This document shows, piece after piece, positions 24,992-33,217 of a stretch of 42,307 nucleotides of DNA. Below the pieces are notes generated by a model that was given only the letters and a program-made list of their open reading frames with translations, was not told the origin of the DNA and did not search any database. The position numbers and the translations under genes were made by a program. The stretch's first letter is position 1, and every line of letters begins with the position of its first letter. The stretch lies in NCBI GenBank assembly GCA_000817105.1, contig JUEP01000016.1:1-42307 (forward strand). Direction: 5' to 3'. The stretch is from a marine actinobacterium MedAcidi-G3. GTDB taxonomy: Bacteria; Actinomycetota; Acidimicrobiia; Acidimicrobiales; Poriferisodalaceae.

Positions 24992-25921
24992 ATGGGGACA
25001 CCTCAACGAGCCATTTTTAATGGGATGGGTCAAAACCAGTGGTATGTACATCTCAGTCGCACGGAGGGAGCCGACTTAGGTGCTATCAAATCGGCGCTAG
25101 GGGCTCTGCGAGCCACATGCGCATCTGACGACATAAATCTGACCCTCGGGTTTGGCCCCGGTCTTTTGCCTGACTTAACGGATGATGTCCCAGAGGACTT
25201 TCAGGGTTACGTGACTATTGAATCTGAAGATGGTTCAGGACGACAAGCTAAGGGAACTCAAGAAGAGTTGCTTTTGTGGCTCAACCACGATGACAAAGAC
25301 AAAATATGGAAGGCGCAATATGAGGCACGCACTGCGCTGGAAGGCCATATGGCTGTGGCTCGCGAAACGCCCACTTTCATCTATGGCGATTCTCTCGATA
25401 TGACAGGGTTTAAGGACGGGACCGGTAATCCTGCTGACGAAGACCAGCCTGCGGTTGCAGTAGTTGCTGACGGGAATCCTGGTGCGGGGGGCAGCCATAT
25501 CATTGCTCAACGCTGGGTGCATGACCTTGACGCTTGGAACGCATTATCCGTTGACCAACAGGAAAAAAACTTCGGACGCAAAAAGTTCCCGGGTATCGAG
25601 AAGACCGATACGCAAGAGGCCTACAGCCATCTGAGCCACGTCGAACTGCGTGAAGATGGGAACCATGGCGCCGAGGCATCGCCTAAGCGAAATGAAATAG
25701 CCCGGCGCTCAACGCCGTATGCGTTTCACGATGGAACGGTTGGCCTATACTTCATGGCCTTCTGCAAAGACCAAGCACCGTTGCGAGAGCGGATGCGAAT
25801 GATGTATGGCTTGGATGAGGCAAACGGCGTACGTGACGCTATGACTGATTATTCAAACCCAGCTTCAGGTTCTTTCTACTTTGCGCCGAGTGAAGAGACG
25901 CTGGACTCAATAACCGGCTAG
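24992..25921 (+). CDS. DyP-type heme peroxidase
   Basis: A 309-residue bacterial DyP (B-type-like). The GxxDG motif is G139-F-K-D142-G143, with the catalytic Asp142. The proximal heme ligand is probably His216 in SHLSHVEL, and Arg239/240 in IARRSTPY supplies the distal Arg. The QRWVHDLDAWNALSVDQQE segment is typical. No signal peptide is present, and the C-terminus shows no obvious encapsulin-targeting tail. It oxidises phenolic or dye-like substrates, lignin fragments or porphyrins with peroxide. A strong AAGGAG precedes the ATG. It shares a 124-bp divergent gap with the CMD selenoprotein, so co-regulation in peroxide handling is plausible. Confidence 0.92.
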   Translation: MGTPQRAIFNGMGQNQWYVHLSRTEGADLGAIKSALGALRATCASDDINLTLGFGPGLLPDLTDDVPEDFQGYVTIESEDGSGRQAKGTQEELLLWLNHDDKDKIWKAQYEARTALEGHMAVARETPTFIYGDSLDMTGFKDGTGNPADEDQPAVAVVADGNPGAGGSHIIAQRWVHDLDAWNALSVDQQEKNFGRKKFPGIEKTDTQEAYSHLSHVELREDGNHGAEASPKRNEIARRSTPYAFHDGTVGLYFMAFCKDQAPLRERMRMMYGLDEANGVRDAMTDYSNPASGSFYFAPSEETLDSITG

Positions 25922-25947
25922 CACTGCAGCTGAACAAGTAAAAACCT

Positions 25948-25981
25948 AATGTGGCGGCTGACTTTTGTCAGCCGCCACATT
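25948..25981 (+). terminator. Strong hairpin terminator after the DyP gene
   Basis: Fifteen bases at 25948-25962 are perfectly complementary to 25967-25981 around a TTTT loop. The stem is GC-rich in its upper part, and a short T-rich stretch (CTTTG) follows. It lies 27 bp after the DyP stop and has no coding overlap. The weak U tract leaves a regulatory role possible. Confidence 0.75.
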
Positions 25982-26081
25982 CTTTGAAAGCTTCTTTAAT
26001 AGTTGTGTTCATTTCTGCTTTAAGGAGTCGGCATAGGTGGGTGCAAACGATTACCTGGGTTTAGGGCTCTACAATTTTGAA

Positions 26082-26147
26082 ATGAAAACGTATCAACTTG
26101 TTGTGATTGGATTCATCCTGGTGACAATCGCCAAATTGTTACTTTGA
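26082..26147 (+). CDS. Possible 21-aa hydrophobic micropeptide
   Basis: An ATG at 26082 opens a frame with Lys-Thr-Tyr then sixteen mostly hydrophobic residues and a Lys near the end. TACAAT at 26070-26075, six bases upstream, would put transcription start on the ATG (leaderless). No ribosome-binding site is seen. It lies in a 227-bp gap between the DyP gene and the hypothetical gene at 26149. Weakly supported. Confidence 0.2.
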   Translation: MKTYQLVVIGFILVTIAKLLL

Positions 26148-26148
26148 A

Positions 26149-26697
26149 TTAGTGACGAAGACCTGATGTCTTCTTAGGTGTTCTGTTACGCACCACTTCA
26201 AGACATCCGTCCACTACTCGAAATGATGTGGCTGATCGCATTTTGTGCTGGCCTGCTGATGCTCGTGAAATAACTAGGTCGAATTCCAGTCCCTCGAATA
26301 CCGGTATGAGAGATACGGAACGCTGACGCCGCTTTGGGCCATCGATGTACCGGACGTCGTCTAAGAGCACGTCAGGATGCTCCCAACACCAGTGATCGTC
26401 GAAAGCTACGAACCCGCAATCATGCGAGTTCGCGCTTCTATCGTTCACCGCACCTGGACAAATGAGGATCCCATCTACGATCCACGGGTCGTTTGGGAGG
26501 CCGTTTGGTTTGAACCCATCTTTGAAGCCTTGCTCCAGCAGAGCGTCTGGTTCAGATCCTTCTAGGGCTCGCTTTTGCTGTTCACCAATGATGAGCTGCA
26601 TCATCGTAGAAAGATCAGCGTCGGACCTTGAAGAGAAAAAGTCGTCTGAAAGGAACGCGGCATCAGGCACTGTGATCGAGTGTGGCATCTTTAGCAT
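26149..26697 (-). CDS. Hypothetical protein, 182 aa
   Basis: Not recognised. The protein is soluble with an N-terminal helical region (SDADLSTMMQLIIGEQQKRALEG split across the helix, about 34-56). A central block, NDPWIVDGILICPGAVNDRS then GFVAFDDHWCWEHPDVLLDD, is rich in aromatic and acidic residues. A basic C-terminus follows (VVRNRTPKKTSGLRH). The coding frame is long, Trp/Asp-rich and has few rare-looking residues, so I take it as real. ATG at 26697 or 26688. It is on the same strand as the DUF35/aldolase operon and 60 bp downstream of it. Confidence 0.6.
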   Translation of the reverse strand: MLKMPHSITVPDAAFLSDDFFSSRSDADLSTMMQLIIGEQQKRALEGSEPDALLEQGFKDGFKPNGLPNDPWIVDGILICPGAVNDRSANSHDCGFVAFDDHWCWEHPDVLLDDVRYIDGPKRRQRSVSLIPVFEGLEFDLVISRASAGQHKMRSATSFRVVDGCLEVVRNRTPKKTSGLRH

Positions 26698-26757
26698 TTT
26701 GGCTGAGGGATCTGACAGCAGTAAGTTTTGTCGGCCGCAGAATGTGATTCGAGGAAG

Positions 26758-27213
26758 TTAGTGGCCTTTAGCTACTTCCCATTGAACGAGAGTGAAGTCA
26801 GGGTCGCCTTCCCGATCTTCGAATACGACTGAAACTGGCGCGCCAATCTCAATTTGTTGCATCGGGTCGCCGAGAAGATTACCCACCATGCGGATGTTGC
26901 TTGCATGGGGTAGCTCCACTAAGACGATTATGTAGGGACCTCGATCAGTTAGGGCGCTGTGGACCGGATGATGTGGGCGTTGCCAGCTGTAGATCTGACC
27001 GACAGGATCAATTGTGACCCAGTTCGGCGGCATCGAATTGCATTGATGACACATCCACTCTGGTCCCCATTGATGGACACCGCATGAATCGCATTGCTGC
27101 ACTCTTAGTTCATGGGCTCTCGTTCCTTCCCAAAAAGGCGCGTCAAGACCATCGTTAGATGGTGCAGGTTGACGCAATCCGGGAAGATGAGGTTCATTGG
27201 TAACCCGACTCAT
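26758..27213 (-). CDS. DUF35 zinc-ribbon/OB-fold protein, partner of the thiolase-like protein
   Basis: A 151-residue OB-fold protein with an N-terminal rubredoxin-like zinc ribbon, C41-x2-C44-x10-C55-x2-C58, followed by an OB domain (GQIYSWQRPHHPV; PYIIVLVELPHASNIRMVGN). DUF35 proteins form complexes with thiolase-like (Ltp) proteins, and in steroid degradation the pair is an aldolase. Its ATG overlaps the stop of the thiolase-like gene in ATGA fashion (27210-27213), so the two are translationally coupled. Confidence 0.9.
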   Translation of the reverse strand: MSRVTNEPHLPGLRQPAPSNDGLDAPFWEGTRAHELRVQQCDSCGVHQWGPEWMCHQCNSMPPNWVTIDPVGQIYSWQRPHHPVHSALTDRGPYIIVLVELPHASNIRMVGNLLGDPMQQIEIGAPVSVVFEDREGDPDFTLVQWEVAKGH

Positions 27214-28397
27214 CCGAGAACTTCCTCCGCTCCGTAGATGGCCGTCGACGCAACCGGAACCATTGGTCCAGCGTTTGCCAAGGCCACTTTGGCATTAGCC
27301 ACTTGATTTGAAGACTCACCTCGAATCTGACGCACTGCTTCTACCTGGAGCCCCAGACCGTGCATGTAACACTCAGCGAGATTACCGCCACTGGTATTAA
27401 GCGGCAGCGTTCCGCCGTCTGCGCGTAAGTTGTCGAAGGTCAGTACCTCGTCGGCATTTTCATATGTGCACAGCCCATGTTCGATCAAGCTCATGACGAC
27501 ACCGCCAGTGAAATTTTCGTAACTTTGAACTACGTCTACATCAGCTGCTGTAACCCCTGCTTGTTTGTATAAGTGCTTCACAGCTGGCTTAAAGCTTGAG
27601 GTCACGTAATCGGTAGTGTTTTCGGCTGTCGCTCCTGACCGATGCCCTCCGCTTTGCTGAGCAGCTAAAACCAGAGCCGGGGGTTTGGCTAGATCTTTAG
27701 CACGGTCGGTTCTAGTGAGGATAAGCGCTGCTGCTCCATCATTTTCCAGACAGCAGTCGAACAGCCGGTACGGTTCTGTAATCCAACGCGATGAATCATA
27801 AGTCTCTTCATCCAAAGTTCGGCCGTGCATAACAGCTCGCGGATTATTCTGGGCATGGTGGTAGCAAGCCATGGCTATCGAACGCATAGCGTCTCTTCCA
27901 ACACCGTGCTCGTGCATGAATCGGGTAGTCCGCATTGCGTACATTTGTGCTGCGCTCATCATTCCGTACGGCAAGGTATAAGCCGCAGCTCCACTTACTG
28001 GTCGAGACCCACCGCTACGACCAAATCTTCCGAACTGACCTTGTGCAAGTCCGCGATAAGCCACCACCACTTCAGCAGAACCGGCGACAATTGCCCCTGC
28101 GGCATTTTGCACTGCTGCAGCTGCGCCACCACCTCCACTTGTCCACTGCATGTTTGAATAGCGGAGTTCAGGGATTCCAAGCGCGTTAGCTAAACGTGGA
28201 GGGTCATTTCGATCGTTGGAATAAGAACAGAATCCGTCTATGTCTTTAGGATCCAAACCTGCGTCAGCGCATGCCGCAAGAATCGCCTTAAGAACAAGGA
28301 CAAATTCTGGATCGGCAGATTGACCATGTTTGTAGTAGGTCGTCTCGCCGACTCCAACGACCGCTACCTTTCCTCTTAGGCTGTAATCATCACTCAT
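27210..28397 (-). CDS. Thiolase-like protein lacking the nucleophile Cys (Ltp2-type aldolase candidate)
   Basis: A 395-residue thiolase-superfamily protein of the lipid-transfer/SCP-x branch. The segment where thiolases have their nucleophile Cys reads WTSGGGGAAAAVQNA (about 95-109), without Cys. Tyr293 in VQSYENFTGG and Tyr344 in GGNLAECYMHG lie where Ltp2-type steroid side-chain aldolases have functional Tyr residues. C-C bond cleavage by retro-aldol, not thiolysis, is therefore likely. The start at 28397 gives an ATGA overlap with the GNAT stop; a further 24 codons upstream are open but overlap the GNAT gene. It is coupled downstream to DUF35, its expected partner. Confidence 0.88.
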   Translation of the reverse strand: MSDDYSLRGKVAVVGVGETTYYKHGQSADPEFVLVLKAILAACADAGLDPKDIDGFCSYSNDRNDPPRLANALGIPELRYSNMQWTSGGGGAAAAVQNAAGAIVAGSAEVVVAYRGLAQGQFGRFGRSGGSRPVSGAAAYTLPYGMMSAAQMYAMRTTRFMHEHGVGRDAMRSIAMACYHHAQNNPRAVMHGRTLDEETYDSSRWITEPYRLFDCCLENDGAAALILTRTDRAKDLAKPPALVLAAQQSGGHRSGATAENTTDYVTSSFKPAVKHLYKQAGVTAADVDVVQSYENFTGGVVMSLIEHGLCTYENADEVLTFDNLRADGGTLPLNTSGGNLAECYMHGLGLQVEAVRQIRGESSNQVANAKVALANAGPMVPVASTAIYGAEEVLG

Positions 28398-28903
28398 CTC
28401 AGTGTGACCGTAGCTCCTTGAGTGGCAAGCTCGCTGAGTTGTTCCCGTTCGAGTCTGCAGGGAAGCCAATCTTTCATCACCTTGGTTCCTAGAGCTTCAT
28501 AAAAGTCGATCGATGGTTGATTCCAATCGAGCACTTGCCATTCAAGCCGAGGACAGTCCCGCTCTACCGCTATACGAGCCAACGTCGCAAGTAGCAATTT
28601 CCCGATGCCATGTCCTCGATGACTTTCGGGAACAAATAAGTCCTCTAAATAAATTCCTGCTTTTCCTCGCCAAGTTGAGTAGTTGTGAAAGAACAGAGCA
28701 AAGCCTTGGACTTCGGGTCCGACTTCGGCCAGGAGACACTCGAACGGTGGTGGGTCAGAACTCAGTTGTTGGGCTATGGACTCTGGAGTGGCTTCAACTG
28801 CGTCTGGTTCCCGTTCATACTCAGCTAAGGCCTGAATAAAGCTAACGATCGTGCTCGCATCTTCTGGAGTTGCCAATCGAATTTTGATTTCGGTCACCGT
28901 CAT
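28394..28903 (-). CDS. GNAT family N-acetyltransferase (SSAT/diamine acetyltransferase-like)
   Basis: A 169-residue GNAT protein. IRLATPEDASTIVSFIQALAEYE (opening strand and helix, split here), GIYLEDLFVPESHRGHGIGK (about 100-120) with the acetyl-CoA loop R/Q-x-x-G-x-G, and the final WQVLDWNQPSIDFYEALG are typical of the spermidine/spermine acetyltransferase-like branch. It probably acetylates a small amine. It is the first gene of a coupled trio with the aldolase and DUF35 genes; the functional link is unclear. Confidence 0.9.
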   Translation of the reverse strand: MTVTEIKIRLATPEDASTIVSFIQALAEYEREPDAVEATPESIAQQLSSDPPPFECLLAEVGPEVQGFALFFHNYSTWRGKAGIYLEDLFVPESHRGHGIGKLLLATLARIAVERDCPRLEWQVLDWNQPSIDFYEALGTKVMKDWLPCRLEREQLSELATQGATVTLR

Positions 28904-28996
28904 GGCCTATCACTAGGTCGCTCATCTGCGCTAACGAAAGCCAGATCTTGGATAAACAGATGCCAAACATCGCCGCAGCGACTAGAAATTTAGGGG

Positions 28997-29284
28997 ATGA
29001 GTGATAACGAGCTTTCTCAGTTTCGCCAAAGTATCGACAATATCGATGCGGCACTGATTCATGTGTTGGCGGAGCGGTTTCGTATTACGAAGGCGGTAGG
29101 TCAACACAAGGCAAAACTAGGCATGCCTGCAGCTGACCCTGGGCGCGAACAAACACAAATAAAGCGATTGAGAAAACTTGCTGAGGATGCGGGACTTGAC
29201 CCTGAATTCTCGGAGAAATTTTTGCGGTTCGTAATTGATGAAGTAATTCACCATCATGAACGCATAGCCGAAGAGCCTCGCTAA
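28997..29284 (+). CDS. Chorismate mutase type II (AroQ class)
   Basis: A 95-residue all-helical chorismate mutase. FRQSIDNIDAALIHVLAERF (about 8-27) is the long first helix with the family's R-x-x-I-D-x-I-D pattern. TKAVGQHKAK (about 31-40) supplies the basic active-site residues, and EKFLRFVIDEVIHHHERI the last helix. It converts chorismate to prephenate for Phe and Tyr synthesis. It is a stand-alone cytoplasmic form without a regulatory ACT domain. AGGGG touches the ATG closely. It stands alone between divergent and convergent neighbours. Confidence 0.9.
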   Translation: MSDNELSQFRQSIDNIDAALIHVLAERFRITKAVGQHKAKLGMPAADPGREQTQIKRLRKLAEDAGLDPEFSEKFLRFVIDEVIHHHERIAEEPR

Positions 29285-29312
29285 CTTCTCCCTCAGCAAG
29301 GAGGCTAAGAAC

Positions 29313-30527
29313 TCAGCGCTTTTTTAAGACATCGCTGAGGGTGTCAAAAATTATCCCTATCTCATTATTAGTAATTATTAGCGGCGGACAGAAGGCAAGT
29401 GCCTGCCCGATACCTCGACACACTATTCCGTTCTTAATCATTTCGTTTCTTGCTGGAATTGAATCCTCACCAATTTCGCAGGCCCAGATGCCTCCGATAC
29501 CTCGGAAGCTTTCGATTGTGCTGTCACCAAGTAACGCTTTGAAGCCTGATTCCATTTGTTTACCGATTCGTTGAGCCTCAGCTACCAGTCCTTCGGATTC
29601 GATTACCTCGATATTTGCGATTGCTGCTACTGCTGCGGTCGGGTGACCCGAGTAGGTGTAGCCATGCATTAGCTTGGCCGCTTCATTGCTAGTTAGTTCT
29701 TCGTTTAGTTCTTTGGACGTTATGACTCCTGATAGTGGCAAATATCCGGATGTGACGCCCTTGGCAAAAGTCAACATGTCTGGCTTAACACCAAATGTGT
29801 CGCTCCCAAACCACTCGCCAGTCCTTCCAAAGCCGCAGATAACTTCATCAAAAATCAGCAGCGACCCATGTTGGTCACATAAACGGCGTAGACCGGAAAG
29901 GTAGCCATCCGGAGGCACTATTACGCCCCCAGCTCCTTGAACCGGTTCACAAATGACTGCAGCTATTCTTGCGCCGTGTTGGGCGAATAGGCTTGCGGTT
30001 TCTTCAATATCGTCGTTGGGAATCTCAAGTACATGAGGCAGAAGATCACCCCAGCCAATTCGATTGGGTTCTATGCCTTGGACGCTCGTTCCACCGATGT
30101 TTACGCCGTGGTAGCCCGCTGTTCTTCTGATGATGATCTGACGGTCAGGATCACCGCGTCGTTGGTGAAACATTCGCGCCAGTTTCAGGGCGGTGTCTAC
30201 TGCCTCTGAACCCGAACACCCAAGGAACACTCTTCCTTCAGGGTGAGGGCTAACTCTTCGTATCGTCTCGGCGGCCTCAGCGGCAGGTGTATTGGTGAAC
30301 GGGTCGAAAGTGTTGTAGGTCTGTAAATGGTCGAGCTGATCTTTGATCGCGTTGATTACTTTCGAGTTTCCGTGACCAATCTGACAAAGCCAAAGGCTTG
30401 CCATAGCGTCGATGTATTGCTTTCCTTGATCGTCTATCAACGTGCAATCTTTTGCGCTAACGATGTTGATGAAATCTGCCTCAGCTTTGTTGGACAGACT
30501 GAAACCATGAAGTAGAGCGTCAGTCAT
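29313..30527 (-). CDS. Class III PLP aminotransferase (omega-amino-acid type)
   Basis: A 404-residue class III aminotransferase. FLGCSGSEAVDTALKLAR carries the phosphate-binding SGSEA, IFDEVICGFGRTG has the PLP ring-binding Asp, and Lys256 in LTFAKGVTSGY is the Schiff-base lysine. It transfers an amino group from an omega-amine or beta-amino acid to pyruvate or a keto acid; the donor is unknown. The ATG at 30527 is preceded by AGGGGG at good spacing; the in-frame ATG at 30551 has none, so the shorter form is chosen. Confidence 0.9.
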   Translation of the reverse strand: MTDALLHGFSLSNKAEADFINIVSAKDCTLIDDQGKQYIDAMASLWLCQIGHGNSKVINAIKDQLDHLQTYNTFDPFTNTPAAEAAETIRRVSPHPEGRVFLGCSGSEAVDTALKLARMFHQRRGDPDRQIIIRRTAGYHGVNIGGTSVQGIEPNRIGWGDLLPHVLEIPNDDIEETASLFAQHGARIAAVICEPVQGAGGVIVPPDGYLSGLRRLCDQHGSLLIFDEVICGFGRTGEWFGSDTFGVKPDMLTFAKGVTSGYLPLSGVITSKELNEELTSNEAAKLMHGYTYSGHPTAAVAAIANIEVIESEGLVAEAQRIGKQMESGFKALLGDSTIESFRGIGGIWACEIGEDSIPARNEMIKNGIVCRGIGQALAFCPPLIITNNEIGIIFDTLSDVLKKR

Positions 30528-30591
30528 CGCATCCCCCTGATCCGTATTCATTCGCGGCGTAACAACACACTAGGACCCAGAAAGGATCAGC

Positions 30592-30690
30592 GTGAACTCC
30601 GTCGTCTTCGTAGATGTTGACGTAGCTAGGGGTAACCTTCCAGATTCAAGGAATTCTCTGCCGATAGTTGAGGTAATGAAATGTCATTGA
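30592..30690 (+). CDS. Possible 32-aa leader ORF overlapping the next gene
   Basis: GTG at 30592 follows AGGA at five bases, the best ribosome-binding site in this gap. The 32-codon frame ends at a TGA lying ten bases inside the aminotransferase start region (30681). Translation could be coupled. The peptide is mixed in character and not recognised. It may be fortuitous. Confidence 0.25.
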   Translation: MNSVVFVDVDVARGNLPDSRNSLPIVEVMKCH

Positions 30691-31862
30691 GTCATGGTCG
30701 TCCGATGGTTTCGATACCGGGGCCGTCGGTGATCCCGGACCGGGTCTTGGCAGCGATGCACAGGCCGATGCCGAATATTTACGAGGGCGATCTGGTAGAA
30801 GTTTCATACAGCGTTCAGGATGATTTGAAAACAATTGCCCGGACCGAACGACCCGTATACATAAGCGTCTCAAATGGTCACGGTGCGTGGGAAATGGCTA
30901 TTAGCAACACGTTGTCTCGTGGAGACAAGGTGCTCGTTTTAGAATCCGGAACCTTTGCGGTTGGATGGGGTGAGATGGCAGAGGTTTCTGGGGTCAAAGC
31001 AGAGGTACTGCCTGGAAATGACTCTGACCCGGTTAGTCCTGAGGCGCTCGAAGAACGCCTGAAGGCCGACTTGTCGAGAGAAATCTCTGCAGTAATGGTG
31101 GTTCAGGTAGATACGGCTACTTCGGTTCGAAACGACATTGAAGCGATTCGTGCTGCAATAGACGCGGCGAATCATCCAGCGCTGTTAATGGTTGATTGCA
31201 TCGCTTCTTTAGGCTGCGAACCTTATGAACACGATGAATGGGGGGTGGACATAACAGTCGCTGCAACACAAAAGGGTCTCATGGTCCCTCCGGGCCTTGG
31301 GTTTGTTTTCGCGAGCGAGAAAGCGATGATTGCTCATAAGAGCGCGGACTTGCGAAACGGGTACTTTGACTGGGAACCGCGAACTAACCCTGACCAGCAT
31401 TACAAGATCTACTGCGGCACACCCCCGATCCAACATTTATGGGCGATGCGCGAAGCCTTGGACATGATCTTCGAGGAAGGGCTCGAGAATGTGTGGAGAC
31501 GACATCGTATTTTGGCTGATGCCGTGCGAGCTGCTGTCGACGCCTGGCATGCACCAGACGGGGTTTCATTCAACATCGCTCATCCTCAATCACGCTCTCA
31601 CTCTGTTACTACGGTCCTTACTGGAGATATAAATGCCGTTGAGCTACGCCGTATCGCTGAAAGTGACGCGGGTGTGACTCTCGGAGTGGGCTTGGACGAA
31701 TTTGCCGATCGGGCTATAAGAATTGGGCACATGGGGCACCTGAATCCTCCGATGATTCTTGGCACTCTCGGAACGATAGAAGCAGCGCTAATAAAAATGG
31801 GTGCGCCGATGGGCTCGTCTGGTGCTGCTGCCGCTGCTGCCGTAATTGGCGCAGCGTTGTAG
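30681..31862 (+). CDS. Class V PLP aminotransferase (alanine/serine-glyoxylate type)
   Basis: A 393-residue class V aminotransferase. SIPGPSVIPDRVLAAM (11-26) is the family opening and NGHGAWEMAISN (65-76) the substrate site. Asp172 (VDCIAS) is the PLP Asp, and the Schiff-base lysine is Lys198 in AATQKGLMVPPG. It fits serine- or alanine-glyoxylate aminotransferases. The C-terminus is a run of Ala/Gly (GAAAAAAVIGAAL). GAGG lies seven bases upstream of the ATG. It is convergent with the acyl-CoA dehydrogenase at 31865, two bases apart. Confidence 0.91.
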   Translation: MSLSHGRPMVSIPGPSVIPDRVLAAMHRPMPNIYEGDLVEVSYSVQDDLKTIARTERPVYISVSNGHGAWEMAISNTLSRGDKVLVLESGTFAVGWGEMAEVSGVKAEVLPGNDSDPVSPEALEERLKADLSREISAVMVVQVDTATSVRNDIEAIRAAIDAANHPALLMVDCIASLGCEPYEHDEWGVDITVAATQKGLMVPPGLGFVFASEKAMIAHKSADLRNGYFDWEPRTNPDQHYKIYCGTPPIQHLWAMREALDMIFEEGLENVWRRHRILADAVRAAVDAWHAPDGVSFNIAHPQSRSHSVTTVLTGDINAVELRRIAESDAGVTLGVGLDEFADRAIRIGHMGHLNPPMILGTLGTIEAALIKMGAPMGSSGAAAAAAVIGAAL

Positions 31863-31864
31863 AT

Positions 31865-33100
31865 TTAAATTGGTAGATCACCGGTAGCGCTGCGTGTTGA
31901 ACCGTCGTCGGTCCACGCTGCAATAGTTCGTTGAGCGATTCTCATTTGGTGGACTTCGTCTGCTCCATCAGCAAAGCGAGCCCAACGAGCATGCTGGTAC
32001 ATGTGGGCTAGCGGTGTGTCGGTTGAGTAGCCAAGTGCCCCATGAACTTGTATCGAACGATCGATTACTCGGCCAAGCATGTTCGCAACAAAATGCTTCG
32101 CCATTGAGACCTCAGCCTTGAAGTCTTCCTTACGATCAATTTTGTATGCCGCATGTAAGACCATGAGCTTGGATTGATACAGCTCCATTGTGCTGTCAGC
32201 GATCATCCATTGGATGCCTTGTTTTTCTGCCAGTAACGAACCATGAGAAAAACGGTTAAGGGAGCGATCAACCATCATGTCCAGAGCTGTCTCTGCTTGC
32301 GCTATCCAGCGCATGCAGTGGGCCAGACGAGCAGGCCCCAATCTATATTGACCTAACAGATGCCCTTGCCCTCGACCTCCGAGCATTTGGTTTTTATGGA
32401 CGCGTAAATTTTCAACACGAATTTCGCTGTGACCAGTGCCACCGTGCATTGTTTCGACTTCGCGAACTTCGGTCCACCCCGGCTGTGGCAAGTCGATGAT
32501 GAAAGCGGAGTTTGCAGCTTGAGGGATATCTGGGTTCTCCTCAGTACGCACGATAAGGATCGCGAACTTTGCTCTACGAGCGTTAGAGATAAACCATTTG
32601 TGGCCGTTGATAACCCATTCATCTCCATCTGGATAGCCAACTGTCTGAATTAAGGTTGGATCTGAACCAGCGACTTCCGGTTCAGTCATAGCGAAACAAG
32701 AGGTAGCTCGGCCTTCGCAAAGCGGCCTTAGATACTTTTCGCGTTGCTCATCGGTGCCCCAATGCAAAAGTGTATGCATGTTGCCTTCATCTGGAGCCTG
32801 GCAGTTCAACACCCATGGCCCGTATCGCGACTTAGCTGCCTCTGCTTGAACCATCGCGAGTTCGACATGCCCGAGACCCATGCCCCCCCACTCTTTGGGC
32901 ATGTGAGGAAGCCAAAGTTCTTCGGCGAACGCCTTTTTGCGCATTCCGATCAGACTGGAGACATATCGTTCTCTGTCAGTTTCGTCGAGTTTTTCACGGT
33001 CGATAATTTCTTCTACGGGCTTTACTTCGGCGTCGATAAAGGTTCGGATCCGAAGACGGATTTCCTCAAGCTCTGGTGAAAGACTGAAGTCGATGGCCAC
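31865..33100 (-). CDS. Acyl-CoA dehydrogenase
   Basis: A 411-residue acyl-CoA dehydrogenase. FAMTEPEVAGSDPTL (about 136-150), VINGHKWFISNARRAKFAI (split), GGRGQGHLLGQYRLGPAR, and the C-terminal QVHGALGYSTDTPL followed by GADEVH with the likely catalytic Glu are all present. The sequence is only moderately like the paralogue at 18548. An ideal AGGAGG is eleven bases from this ATG but five bases from an in-frame GTG at 33106, so GTG may be the true start. The palindrome AGGTCGACCT overlaps the leader just upstream. Confidence 0.92.
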   Translation of the reverse strand: MAIDFSLSPELEEIRLRIRTFIDAEVKPVEEIIDREKLDETDRERYVSSLIGMRKKAFAEELWLPHMPKEWGGMGLGHVELAMVQAEAAKSRYGPWVLNCQAPDEGNMHTLLHWGTDEQREKYLRPLCEGRATSCFAMTEPEVAGSDPTLIQTVGYPDGDEWVINGHKWFISNARRAKFAILIVRTEENPDIPQAANSAFIIDLPQPGWTEVREVETMHGGTGHSEIRVENLRVHKNQMLGGRGQGHLLGQYRLGPARLAHCMRWIAQAETALDMMVDRSLNRFSHGSLLAEKQGIQWMIADSTMELYQSKLMVLHAAYKIDRKEDFKAEVSMAKHFVANMLGRVIDRSIQVHGALGYSTDTPLAHMYQHARWARFADGADEVHQMRIAQRTIAAWTDDGSTRSATGDLPI

Positions 33101-33111
33101 TGCTACCTCCT

Positions 33112-33121
33112 AGGTCGACCT
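33112..33121. promoter_or_regulatory. Palindrome AGGTCGACCT, candidate operator
   Basis: A perfect ten-base palindrome immediately upstream of the AGGAGG of the acyl-CoA dehydrogenase at 31865-33100. It matches the core of the palindrome at 19854-19865, the only other copy I found. A repressor here could block transcription or leader use. Confidence 0.45.
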
Positions 33122-33217
33122 GGTTCTAGAAAAAAGCCAGATCTCTGGATGCCGCCCACTAGGGCCAAATGCTAATCGTGTAACAAATCACCGAGCTAAT
33201 TTTTCCTGAAGCCAAAG

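Noticed and set aside
24992-25921. DyP as encapsulin cargo
   Set aside because: No cargo-loading tail was recognised at the C-terminus and no encapsulin gene is in the window.
29310-29340. CTCAGCG / CGCTGAG inverted repeat with a T-run, terminator-like
   Set aside because: The 3' arm and part of the loop are codons of the minus-strand aminotransferase C-terminus; the T-run is its Lys-Lys codons. Probably incidental.
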